This document shows, one piece after another, positions 25,726-33,535 of a stretch of DNA of 42,816 bases. The stretch's first letter is position 1, and every line of letters begins with the position of its first letter. The notes under the pieces are model-generated. The model saw only the letters and a list, made by a program, of their open reading frames with translations, made no database searches and was not told where the DNA came from. This stretch comes from JANFXS01 sp022791155 (lineage in GTDB: Bacteria > Bacillota > Clostridia > Lachnospirales > Anaerotignaceae). Where the stretch lies: contig CATJUX010000046.1 in assembly GCA_949743895.1 (NCBI GenBank), positions 1 through 42,816 on the forward strand, given 5' to 3'. The position numbers were made by a program, and so were the translations under genes.

Positions 25726-27201
25726 ATGTCTTTAATAAATGTAAGAAATCTAACTTTTTCATATCCCGGCAGTTTTGACAATGTGTTTGAAAACGTCAGC
25801 TTTCAAATTGACACATGCTGGAAACTCGGTTTCACAGGCCGCAACGGCCGCGGAAAAACAACGTTTCTCAAACTGCTTATGGGTCTGTATGATTACAGCG
25901 GAACAATAGATTCCAACGTCAAATTTCAATATTTTCCTCTTGAAGTCAAAAATGCCAATGACACTGTTTTCAACATAATAAACGAACATTGTCCAACTCT
26001 AATGGAATGGGAAATATTAAAAGAATTCTCACAGCTCAAACTTGAAGCCAAAACGTTATGCCGCCCCTTTTCAACATTGTCTGGCGGTGAAACTGTCAAA
26101 GTTCTTTTGGCCGCTTTGTTCATGAGCGGCGGCTTCCTTCTCATAGATGAGCCCACAAACCACATTGACATGGAAACACGTCAAATTGTGGCCGAATATC
26201 TTCGCTCAAAAAGCGGCTTCATACTTGTTTCTCACGACAGAAGCCTGCTTGATGAATGCACAGATCACACACTTGCCATAAACAAAACAAACATCGAAAT
26301 TCACAAGGGCACATTTTCCACGTGGTGGGAAAACAAGCAGAACAAAGACGCATTTGAAGAAGCCGAAAATGAAAAACTAAAAAAAGATATAAAACGCCTT
26401 GAATTTTCCGCCCAAAAAAAGGCAAACTGGAGCAACGCCGTTGAAAAAACAAAATTTGGGCATAAACTGTCCGGAATAAAGCCGGACAAAGGCTATATCG
26501 GTCACAAGGCGGCAAAAATGATGAAAAGATCTAAATCAATCGAAAACCGCCGTCAGCAGGCCGTCGAAAAAAAATCGTCACTTCTCAAAAACATTGAAAG
26601 TTCAGAAACGCTCAAACTGAGCCAGCTTGATTATCACAAGCATGTGTTGGCTGAATTCAAAAACATTTCACTATATTACAGCTCTGAAAAGGTTTGTGAA
26701 AACATTTCATTCTCTGTTGAAAAATGTGACCGGATTTGCATTTCCGGGCCAAACGGCTGCGGAAAATCTTCAGTTTTGAAGCTTATGACAGGGCAAAAAA
26801 TTGAATATACAGGAGAATTCAAAATTGGCAGTGGCCTCAAAATGTCATTTGTCAGCCAAGACGTTTCGCATTTGAGCGGAACTCTTTCGCAACTCGCTTC
26901 ATCAAAAGGGATTGAGGAACACATATTCAAGGCAGTTTTGCGAAAACTTGATTTTTCAAGAGAACAGTTTGAAAAAGACATGAAGTTTTTCAGCGACGGC
27001 CAAAAGAAAAAAGTTGCATTGGCCGCAAGTTTGTGCGAGCATGCGCACATTCACGTTTGGGATGAGCCTCTAAACTTCATTGATGTAATATCAAGAATAC
27101 AAATTGAAGAGCTCATACTTGAGTCGCAGCCAACAATAATTTTTGTTGAGCATGACAGAAAATTCCGCGACAACATAGCCACAAAAATTGTTGAAATTTG
27201 A
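25726..27201 (+). CDS. ABC-F ribosomal protection protein, Lsa/CplR type
   Basis: A 491-residue soluble tandem ATPase with no membrane segments. First ABC domain: GRNGRGKTT (38-46), signature LSGGETVKV, Walker B LLIDEPTNHID, switch VSHDRSLLD. A long interdomain linker (about 195-300; KANWSNAVEKTKFG, then GYIGHKAAKMMKRSKSIENR) is typical of antibiotic-resistance ABC-Fs. Second domain: GPNGCGKSS, altered signature FSDGQKKK, VWDEPLNFID, VEHDRKFRD. Both catalytic glutamates are kept. The sequence strongly recalls Lsa(A)/CplR, which dislodge lincosamides, streptogramin A and pleuromutilins from the ribosome; the drug range here is inferred. ATG at 25726 has AAGGAGGT. It sits alone with a long regulatory leader and is likely intrinsic, not mobile. 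Confidence 0.9.
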   Translation: MSLINVRNLTFSYPGSFDNVFENVSFQIDTCWKLGFTGRNGRGKTTFLKLLMGLYDYSGTIDSNVKFQYFPLEVKNANDTVFNIINEHCPTLMEWEILKEFSQLKLEAKTLCRPFSTLSGGETVKVLLAALFMSGGFLLIDEPTNHIDMETRQIVAEYLRSKSGFILVSHDRSLLDECTDHTLAINKTNIEIHKGTFSTWWENKQNKDAFEEAENEKLKKDIKRLEFSAQKKANWSNAVEKTKFGHKLSGIKPDKGYIGHKAAKMMKRSKSIENRRQQAVEKKSSLLKNIESSETLKLSQLDYHKHVLAEFKNISLYYSSEKVCENISFSVEKCDRICISGPNGCGKSSVLKLMTGQKIEYTGEFKIGSGLKMSFVSQDVSHLSGTLSQLASSKGIEEHIFKAVLRKLDFSREQFEKDMKFFSDGQKKKVALAASLCEHAHIHVWDEPLNFIDVISRIQIEELILESQPTIIFVEHDRKFRDNIATKIVEI

Positions 27202-27267
27202 AGCTGCATTCCTGCAAATGCATATATTTATTTAATTTTTGCAACAATACTTACAGCTTTCTTAATG

Positions 27268-27296
27268 TTGTTGCTTTTCGCCGTCTGACGTTATAA
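27268..27296 (+). promoter_or_regulatory. candidate promoter of the lipoprotein gene
   Basis: TTGTTG and TTATAA separated by 17 bases, 38 bases before the lipoprotein start. Confidence 0.5.
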
Positions 27297-27334
27297 AATT
27301 TACATTACCATAAATCAGATACGGAGTGATATAT

Positions 27335-27817
27335 ATGAAACGATATTTCAAGCCATTTTTTGTGGCTTCAATTATAATCATCAGCGCTTTGACGCTTTCC
27401 TCATGCAAAAAAAGCAGCAAACAAACATCAGCTCCAGTTCGCGACGGTTCTTCAAGCACTTCTGAAAACTCAATTGAGCTTGAGCTTCCTGACAACAGCG
27501 CCACAAACTCCCCCACAGTTGAAAAAGAAAGCCTCACTGTTGAAATTGGAAACGACATTGGGCGAAATGTGTCAAAACTGTCAATACGCCCCAATTCCGA
27601 AAGCCAATGGACAGAAATATCCATTGACAACGGAATTTGGAAAAGTGGATATATGATACCTGTCAAAATTGAAGCAGAATCAATACCAATTGCCGAAAAT
27701 GGCTGGGACATCGAGGTCACTTTTTCTGATGACAGCTCCACAAAAGTGTTTGAGGGAATTCCCTTTGAAAATGAAAAATCGTTCATTCTGACCAGTGATG
27801 GTGTGGTTTTTTCATAA
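27335..27817 (+). CDS. small lipoprotein of unknown function
   Basis: A 160-residue protein with a lipoprotein signal: hydrophobic stretch FVASIIIISALT and lipobox LSSC (lipidated cysteine C24). A serine/threonine-rich linker (about 25-55) precedes a beta-rich domain (IGRNVSKLSIRP, WTEISID, WDIEVTFSDDSS, FILTSDGVVFS), a pattern seen in small extracellular sandwich domains. I cannot assign a family. ATG at 27335 follows GGAGTG. Its own promoter and terminator make it monocistronic. Confidence 0.8.
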   Translation: MKRYFKPFFVASIIIISALTLSSCKKSSKQTSAPVRDGSSSTSENSIELELPDNSATNSPTVEKESLTVEIGNDIGRNVSKLSIRPNSESQWTEISIDNGIWKSGYMIPVKIEAESIPIAENGWDIEVTFSDDSSTKVFEGIPFENEKSFILTSDGVVFS

Positions 27818-27850
27818 ACGGGTACCTAAACGCCAGAGAACAATTTGACT

Positions 27851-27873
27851 GAAGGCAGTAATGCCTTCTTTTT
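27851..27873 (+). terminator. terminator of the lipoprotein gene
   Basis: Perfect GAAGGCA-GTAA-TGCCTTC hairpin followed by TTTTTAT. Confidence 0.9.
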
Positions 27874-27952
27874 ATATGCAAAATGCTCAAAAACACGTCT
27901 TTTCAAAATCATATTTCGGAATGTTTTTTTGAAAAATAAACAATAAAAACAC

Positions 27953-27981
27953 TTGACAAATTTAACAAGGACATTTATAAT
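27953..27981 (+). promoter_or_regulatory. consensus sigma-A promoter with no ordinary gene after it
   Basis: TTGACA, exactly 17 bases, TATAAT: the only perfect consensus promoter I saw in the window. Transcription would begin near 27988. The next ribosome binding site with a credible frame is about 490 bases away. Confidence 0.8.
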
Positions 27982-28003
27982 TCAATCCACAGACATTTGA
28001 TAT

Positions 28004-28081
28004 GGCTATATTTAACAAACAAAAGCATAGATATAGCCAAAAATCGTATTGAATTTTATGAAAAATCACTTAAAATACAAT
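28004..28081 (+). other. two tandem hairpins just after the consensus promoter
   Basis: Hairpin 1: GGCTATAT (28004-28011) with ATATAGCC (28031-28038). Hairpin 2: ATTGAATTTTA (28048-28058) with TAAAATACAAT (28071-28081), one mismatch. They begin about 16 bases after the predicted start site, so they could be the body of a small RNA or a 5' leader. They match no riboswitch class I know. Confidence 0.45.
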
Positions 28082-28495
28082 TTGTATAAATGTCCAACAA
28101 AAATATGAAATTCAGTCGGTATATGAATGAAATTGAGGAGCCACGGTTGTGTGAATCAAACAAAAACCGCCAAAACATATTGACATTTTTTGAACCCTCT
28201 CTGGCAGAACTAAAACATGCCGTTTCAAAAACTGCATCTCACCAACAAAATGCATTGCCGCAAAGTGACAAAAAATATGGCCAAAATCATAATAAAAATG
28301 TTCAAAAGTTTACACACAACAGTGCTAAAATGCATATTATGATTATATTCAGGCCATACTCTATGAACAGAAACATGGCTGCACCAAAATTGTTCCGCTG
28401 TTTTCAAGGCGTTGCAGCTTTTATAACAGCTTGACAATAAAACACATTTGGAAGCATCGTCTATCAATATTTCAATTTAAAAAGGAGAGTTTATT

Positions 28496-28591
28496 ATGAA
28501 AAATTTATTCAAAGTGCACAAAACAGCAATGAAAATCTGGTGTTCAACAGTGGCTGTAATAATCGCTGTGTTCACTATAGCTTTTATATAA
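28496..28591 (+). CDS. 31-residue single-pass membrane miniprotein
   Basis: AAAGGAGAG, seven bases, then ATG. The frame gives 31 residues: a basic amphipathic start (MKNLFKVHKTAMKIW) and one hydrophobic helix (residues 17-31) that ends the protein. There is no cleavage site or lipobox. I do not recognise it; type I toxin peptides, membrane regulators and processed small signals all have this shape. The nearest upstream promoter is at 27953, giving a long structured leader. A second site, AAGGAG at about 28647, precedes a TTG frame of 18 codons that I do not list. Confidence 0.5.
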   Translation: MKNLFKVHKTAMKIWCSTVAVIIAVFTIAFI

Positions 28592-28702
28592 AACTTAAAA
28601 GCAGCAATTGAGCATTGCGGAAATAATATACAAATGTTTTCATTGGAAGGAGCTTTAAGCTTTTGAGAGATGAAATAAAAATTGGCAATTGGAACATAAT
28701 GC

Positions 28703-28734
28703 AAAAGCCGCGCTGTTGAATTTGTGCGGCTTTT
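28703..28734 (+). terminator. terminator after the miniprotein region
   Basis: AAAAGCCGC pairs with GCGGCTTTT across a 14-base loop; the T run is short (TTTTC). It would end the transcript begun at 27988. Confidence 0.6.
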
Positions 28735-29155
28735 CAAAATTCCATGAAAAAACATCAAAGCTTTATATTATTCACCCACACGCTTGAGAGAGCGCAAGCA
28801 CGTTTCTTTTTGTGTGGCTCAAATGAAGCAGAAGTTCACTGCGCATAATTTGCAACATGTGCCCAGCACAAACTTTCAGCAAGTTTGTGCATGGCAAATA
28901 TAAATTTTGCTGATTGTGATAAATATGATTAATGAATGCATTGAAAACTATAAAAAGCCGCCTAAAATATAATGGCTGATGAATCAAGAGCGTTGCCAAT
29001 GATGAACAAAACCTCCATTTTCATGTGACAAAATATAGCCCGCAACTATAAATTCACAGGAAAATGAAGGTTCGTGATTAAAGCATTTCAACCAACTTTT
29101 AAGTTATATATTTCATTGAAATTTATTCTGTCATGTTCTTATATTAACATATTTA
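28735..29155. other. noncoding interval
   Basis: AT-rich DNA with no supported gene between the miniprotein locus and the convergent antiporter gene. No strong terminator for the antiporter was found. Confidence 0.4.
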
Positions 29156-30721
29156 TCATTCTGTCATTGCAGATTCTTCAAGTTCAATGACTTCTTTAAC
29201 TTCACCTTGATTTCTGGCTTCTTCTTCAAGCTGATCAAGCATCATTTTTCTCTTTTCCTGACTCATTTTGAACATTCCTATGCCTGTTACCGCAAGGAAT
29301 ATCGCCGCCACAGGGTTCAGCCAGCAGTTCAGTGCATATTTGCAATATCCGCCAACGCCATAGGCCGCCACTCCAAAAAGACCAATGTAATATGCGCCCG
29401 AAGCTGACCATGGAACAAGCGGCGTTGTCATTGTTCCAACGTCTTCAAGTGTACGTGAAAGCACCTTGGGATCAAGCCCTTGTTCAAAATATTCCCTCTT
29501 ATAAATTTCAGAAACTATTATGTGTGCAGGATATGACGAACCGGCACAGCTCATTATAACAAAGTCTGTTGCCAATGTCGAAGTGATAAGTTTTATTCTG
29601 CTGCCCTTGCAAAGTTTGAGCAAAGGCGCAAAAGCTGTTTGAAGGAAGCCGGCAGCGCTCATTATGGATGCCAAAACAAAGCCGCAGCAAACAGTGATGT
29701 TTGTGCTGCCCATACTGCTCATTCCGCCCCTTTGCAATATGGAAAGTGTTTGACTTGACAACATGGATGGATCTTCAAAACCGAGGTATGAAACCTTCAT
29801 TCCGCTTGTGGCGGCATTCAACACATTGGCAACATCACCCCTTTGATATAAAATTGCCACAAAAACTGCTGCAAAAGTTGCTATGCAAAGTGAAGGCATG
29901 TTCCCCCATTTCAAAACCGAACCCAAAAATATGAGCACAAAAGGTATGAGAACGACAGGGCTAAATTTGAAAGCGCTTTCCAGTTCTCTGCTGACTGTGA
30001 TTGCCACTTCTGGAAGCTCTGAGCCGCCTGACATATTTCGGCCGCATATGTAGAAAAACACTGCACAAATCACGGCTGTTGGCAAAGTTGTATAAAGCAT
30101 TGAATATATATGTTCATATATGGTTGTCCCTGCACACAAAGGCGCAAGTATCGTTGTTTCGCTTATGGGTGAAAGCTTGTCGCCGAATATGGAGCCGCTC
30201 ACTATGGCTGCCACAAGTATCGTTGGTTCAGCCCCAATTCCAAGCCCGGCGCCAAACATTGCAAGCCCAATTGTTCCGGCTGTTGTCCAGCTTGTTCCAG
30301 TCACCACTGAGAACACTGAACAGGATATGAACGACCACAAATATATTTGGTTTGGGTTAATAACTTTGAATATAAGATAAATCAAATAAGGTATTGTTCC
30401 GCAATATATACATGCGGCTATTGTCGCGCCAACAAGGAAGTTCATAAGTATTATTATTGTAACCGACTTAAACTTCTCAACAATGGCATTTTGAAGCTGT
30501 TCCCACTTCCAGCCGCATCTGAATGCCATAAAAACGAATATAAATGATGCCAACATAAGAAGTGGATTAACAGGTAAGCCATATCCTATATAGCCAACTG
30601 CGATAATCGTTATAAGTATAACAAGCGCAAGCAAAGATTCAAAAAAAGTTGGCGCCCTTTTGACTTTTTCATGCTTGTTTTGATCGCCGTTGGCCGAATT
30701 AGAATTAAAAAATTTTGCCAT
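29156..30721 (-). CDS. NhaC family Na+/H+ antiporter
   Basis: A 521-residue inner-membrane protein with about 12 hydrophobic segments. Diagnostic NhaC segments are GTSWTTAGTIG and GDKLSPISETTILAP, with TTPLVPWSASGAYY near the end. NhaC members exchange Na+ for H+, and some exchange organic acids (MleN type), so coupled transport of a fermentation acid or amino acid is possible. The C-terminal tail is charged and cytoplasmic. ATG at 30721 follows AAAGGAG. It lies between the acl genes and the acyl-CoA dehydrogenase operon, alone on its transcript. Confidence 0.93.
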   Translation of the reverse strand: MAKFFNSNSANGDQNKHEKVKRAPTFFESLLALVILITIIAVGYIGYGLPVNPLLMLASFIFVFMAFRCGWKWEQLQNAIVEKFKSVTIIILMNFLVGATIAACIYCGTIPYLIYLIFKVINPNQIYLWSFISCSVFSVVTGTSWTTAGTIGLAMFGAGLGIGAEPTILVAAIVSGSIFGDKLSPISETTILAPLCAGTTIYEHIYSMLYTTLPTAVICAVFFYICGRNMSGGSELPEVAITVSRELESAFKFSPVVLIPFVLIFLGSVLKWGNMPSLCIATFAAVFVAILYQRGDVANVLNAATSGMKVSYLGFEDPSMLSSQTLSILQRGGMSSMGSTNITVCCGFVLASIMSAAGFLQTAFAPLLKLCKGSRIKLITSTLATDFVIMSCAGSSYPAHIIVSEIYKREYFEQGLDPKVLSRTLEDVGTMTTPLVPWSASGAYYIGLFGVAAYGVGGYCKYALNCWLNPVAAIFLAVTGIGMFKMSQEKRKMMLDQLEEEARNQGEVKEVIELEESAMTE

Positions 30722-31385
30722 GTAAAAATCTCCTTTCATTAATTAAAAAAAATTTTTTGAATTTCAAAGATCATTTTAATGTAAAGTTATCATATATTCA
30801 ATCATAAACTGCACAAAATTTATTGTACACTTAGAAAAAGCATATATTTGCTATATATAAATTATATCTTCAAAAAAAAATCAATAGTAAATTTATATCA
30901 ATTTATTTATATTAAATTCAAATTTTTAGTCAATTATGTTCAAATCTAAAATTATTTCAGCATATAGAAATAACAGTAGTTTTCATATAAATTTTTAATG
31001 CAACTAAAAAACATGATCTAAAATACCCCTAAAATTACAGTATAATTCAAAAATATACAAAAAACTGTTTTGAATAAAATGTGTTTACACATTTATAATT
31101 TGTTTTATGCACAAAAACACTTTTGACTTCAAAATATTTTGCATACAATAATACATCACAACATTAGGCTAATATAACGAATATAATGGTATCTATGATT
31201 TCAAAACAATATTATTTATTATGCGCCCAAACCTGCATGGTGTTAAAAGTTCCACAATGCGGTGCACAGTTGACCTTCAGTTGGAAAAGTCACACGCACG
31301 CTCCAAATGAAAAATTTTTCTCTTCCTTGGCGTTGCAAACACTTGCCTTGTCTGTGAGCAATATGGCACACTTTTGCCTTGAACA
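30722..31385. other. very AT-rich noncoding interval
   Basis: About 660 bases upstream of the antiporter gene with no supported gene. The 30740-31180 part is almost all A and T. It must hold the antiporter promoter, but many promoter-like hexamers occur and none stands out. Confidence 0.4.
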
Positions 31386-31422
31386 GCAAAAAAATTTCCT
31401 CTTTGGAATCAAAGAGGAAATT
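31386..31422 (-). terminator. second minus-strand terminator beyond etfA
   Basis: A perfect 13-bp stem, AATTTCCTCTTTG/CAAAGAGGAAATT, with a 4-base loop. Read on the minus strand it is followed by a run of T, a textbook terminator 170 bases past the etfA stop. Confidence 0.85.
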
Positions 31423-31540
31423 GCTGGAAATTGAATTGCAACAGAACACAGAGCATAAAACCGAGTTGCTCTGCTTAAACACATTGACATATAAACCAAA
31501 TTTGAATACGCCATTGCCAAATGCGTATAAATTTCTTTTA

Positions 31541-31572
31541 AAAAACAAAGCCCCGCCAAATTTTTGGCGGGG
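31541..31572 (-). terminator. terminator of the acyl-CoA dehydrogenase/Etf operon
   Basis: CCCCGCCAAA/TTTGGCGGGG stem, then CTTTGTTTTTT on the minus strand, 20 bases past the etfA stop. Confidence 0.9.
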
Positions 31573-31592
31573 AATTTATAATTTGTGCTAAA

Positions 31593-32645
31593 TCAGTTGT
31601 TTTCTTTTGCTTCGTTATGTTTCTTGAGAGCTTCTGTGAGTCTTGGAAGAATAACTTTAACATCGCCAACAATGCCTAAGTCAGACACGTTGAATATAGC
31701 AGCTGTGTCATTTTTGTTGATTGAGATAACAAGGTCGCTGTTTTCCATGCCGGCAACGTGCTGAATGGCGCCTGAAATGCCGCATGCAAGATAGAGATCT
31801 GGGCGAACAGTCTTTCCTGTCTGACCAACCTGTCTGCTGTTTTCGATCCAGCCAGCGTCAACAGCGGCTCTTGAAGCAGAAATTTCGCCGCCAAGCTGAT
31901 CGGCGCATTCCTGAAGCATTTTGAATGCATCTGCGCCGCCAATGCCACGGCCGCCAGAAACAAGAACTTTTGCCTCTGTGATGTCAACGGCTTTTTTGCT
32001 TGCTTTAACAACTTCAAGAATTTCAACGTTCATATCCTCTGGTGTGAATTTCACATCCATTTTGATGAGCTCGCCTTTTCTTGATGTGTCTTTCTCAATT
32101 CTTCTCATAACGCCGGGGCGCACTGTGGCCATTTGAGGAGTTGTGCGAGGGCACATAAGCGTTGCCATTATGTTTCCGCCAAATGCCGGACGTGTCATGA
32201 GCAATGCTCTTTTTGGATCGTTGTTTCCAAGAGCTTCTTCTTTTGCAAGCTCTTCTTCTGTTTTAGCAATTCTAAGGCCGGTGCAGTCGGCTGTGAGGCC
32301 GGTTTTGATGCGGCTTGCAAGACGTGGAGCAACGTCACGGCCAATTGATGAAGCGCCAAAAAGCATTATGTGCGGCTCATATTTTTTGCAAACTTCAGTG
32401 AGCGCTTTTGTATATGGCTCTGTAACATAGTCTTTAAGCATTGGATCGTCAATAAGTATAACTTTGTCAGCGCCGTAGTGGAAAAGTTTTTCAGCCTGAT
32501 CGCCAATTTCGCTTCCCAAAAGAACGGCTACAACGTCTTCTTTTAAGTCCTCTTTAAGCCTTGTGGCCTCACCAATAAGCTCAAGTCCAACGTTCTGAAT
32601 CTTGTTGCTTCTCTGTTCAACTACCACAAAAATATCTTTACTCAT
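31593..32645 (-). CDS. etfA: electron transfer flavoprotein alpha subunit (AcrA/EtfA)
   Basis: A 350-residue EtfA. The N-terminal ETF domain (MSKDIFVVVEQR, GADKVILID) is followed by the C-terminal FAD domain with GGRGIGGADAF, SRAAVDAGW, GQTGKTVRPDLYLACGISGAIQH and the terminal SDLGIVGDV. It pairs with EtfB to pass electrons to or from the acyl-CoA dehydrogenase encoded upstream. In C. propionicum such an Etf pair forms a stable complex (AcrA/AcrB) with the propionyl-CoA dehydrogenase, reducing acryloyl-CoA with NADH; given acl1/acl2 nearby, I favour that role. ATG at 32645 follows AGGAGGG. Last gene of the operon. Confidence 0.93.
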   Translation of the reverse strand: MSKDIFVVVEQRSNKIQNVGLELIGEATRLKEDLKEDVVAVLLGSEIGDQAEKLFHYGADKVILIDDPMLKDYVTEPYTKALTEVCKKYEPHIMLFGASSIGRDVAPRLASRIKTGLTADCTGLRIAKTEEELAKEEALGNNDPKRALLMTRPAFGGNIMATLMCPRTTPQMATVRPGVMRRIEKDTSRKGELIKMDVKFTPEDMNVEILEVVKASKKAVDITEAKVLVSGGRGIGGADAFKMLQECADQLGGEISASRAAVDAGWIENSRQVGQTGKTVRPDLYLACGISGAIQHVAGMENSDLVISINKNDTAAIFNVSDLGIVGDVKVILPRLTEALKKHNEAKENN

Positions 32646-32684
32646 TGTAGAGTTCCCTCCTATTCAAAATATATCACAAATTTA

Positions 32685-33476
32685 TTATATGATGTGTTTT
32701 TCTTCAAGCTTAGCCATGATAGCCGCAACAGCTTCGTCAACAGATGCGTCTTTGAGGATTGTTCCGGCGCCTTTAACTTCTTTTGTGAATGACTGATATA
32801 CGTTTGTTGGAGAACCTTTCAAACCGATCATGTCAAGCTCAAGGTCATCTTTGAGTTCCTCAAAGCCAATAATTTTGATTTCTTTTTCATAAGCATCAAC
32901 AATGCCGCTGACTGTCATATAGCGTGGCTGAGCAAGCTCGGCAATGGCTGTAAGGAGGCATGGAGTTTTGATTTTGATGATGTGGTATCCATCTTCAAAC
33001 TGTCTTTTAACAACGAGGTGATCTTCTGCAACTTCCTGAATTTCCTGAACATATGAAACCTGAGGAATGCCAAGTTTTTCGCCAATCTGAGGGCCAACCT
33101 GCGCTGTGTCGCCGTCAATTGCCTGACGGCCTGTGATGATGACATCATAGCCAATTTTTCTGAGTGCTGCTGCAAGAATGCCGCTTGTGGCATATGTATC
33201 AGAGCCGCCAAATTCACGTGCTGAAACAAGAATGGCTTCGTCACAGCCCATGGCAAGCGCCTCTCGGAGGGCAACGTCGGCCTGTGGCGGGCCCATGGAG
33301 ATGACTGTAACTGTGCCGCCTTTTTCCTCTTTGAGTTTCAATGCCGCCTCAATGCCTGTTTTGTCATCATGGTTGATTATGCTTGGAACGCCGTCTCTGA
33401 TGAGTGTTCCTGTTTTGGGGTCTATTTTCACTTCTACAGTATCCGGAACCTGTTTAATACATACAACGATTTTCAT
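32685..33476 (-). CDS. etfB: electron transfer flavoprotein beta subunit (AcrB/EtfB)
   Basis: A 263-residue EtfB. It opens MKIVVCIKQVPDT and carries the ALAMGCDEAILVS segment and the nucleotide-binding GRQAIDGDTAQVGPQIGEKLG. Butyrate-type bifurcating EtfBs bind a second FAD here; the sequence does not separate bifurcating from simple NADH-linked types by eye. ATG at 33476 has AAGGAGA; six extra upstream codons lie over the binding site. Gaps of 39 bases to etfA and 59 from the dehydrogenase gene indicate one transcript. Confidence 0.94.
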   Translation of the reverse strand: MKIVVCIKQVPDTVEVKIDPKTGTLIRDGVPSIINHDDKTGIEAALKLKEEKGGTVTVISMGPPQADVALREALAMGCDEAILVSAREFGGSDTYATSGILAAALRKIGYDVIITGRQAIDGDTAQVGPQIGEKLGIPQVSYVQEIQEVAEDHLVVKRQFEDGYHIIKIKTPCLLTAIAELAQPRYMTVSGIVDAYEKEIKIIGFEELKDDLELDMIGLKGSPTNVYQSFTKEVKGAGTILKDASVDEAVAAIMAKLEEKHII

Positions 33477-33535
33477 TCTGAGTTCTCCTTCCAAATAGTT
33501 TTAATATATTCCACCGTTAAACACGAAGATATTTA

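Noticed and set aside
25726..27201. Recent horizontal acquisition of the ABC-F gene
   Set aside because: No transposase, integrase or att-like repeats flank it, and codon use resembles the neighbours.
28090..28434. 114-codon open frame after the consensus promoter
   Set aside because: No ribosome binding site before its ATG, asparagine/lysine-rich random-like composition and no domain; more likely chance in AT-rich DNA.
31243..31591. Open frames of 70-101 codons on both strands next to etfA
   Set aside because: They run through two terminator hairpins and have no binding sites.
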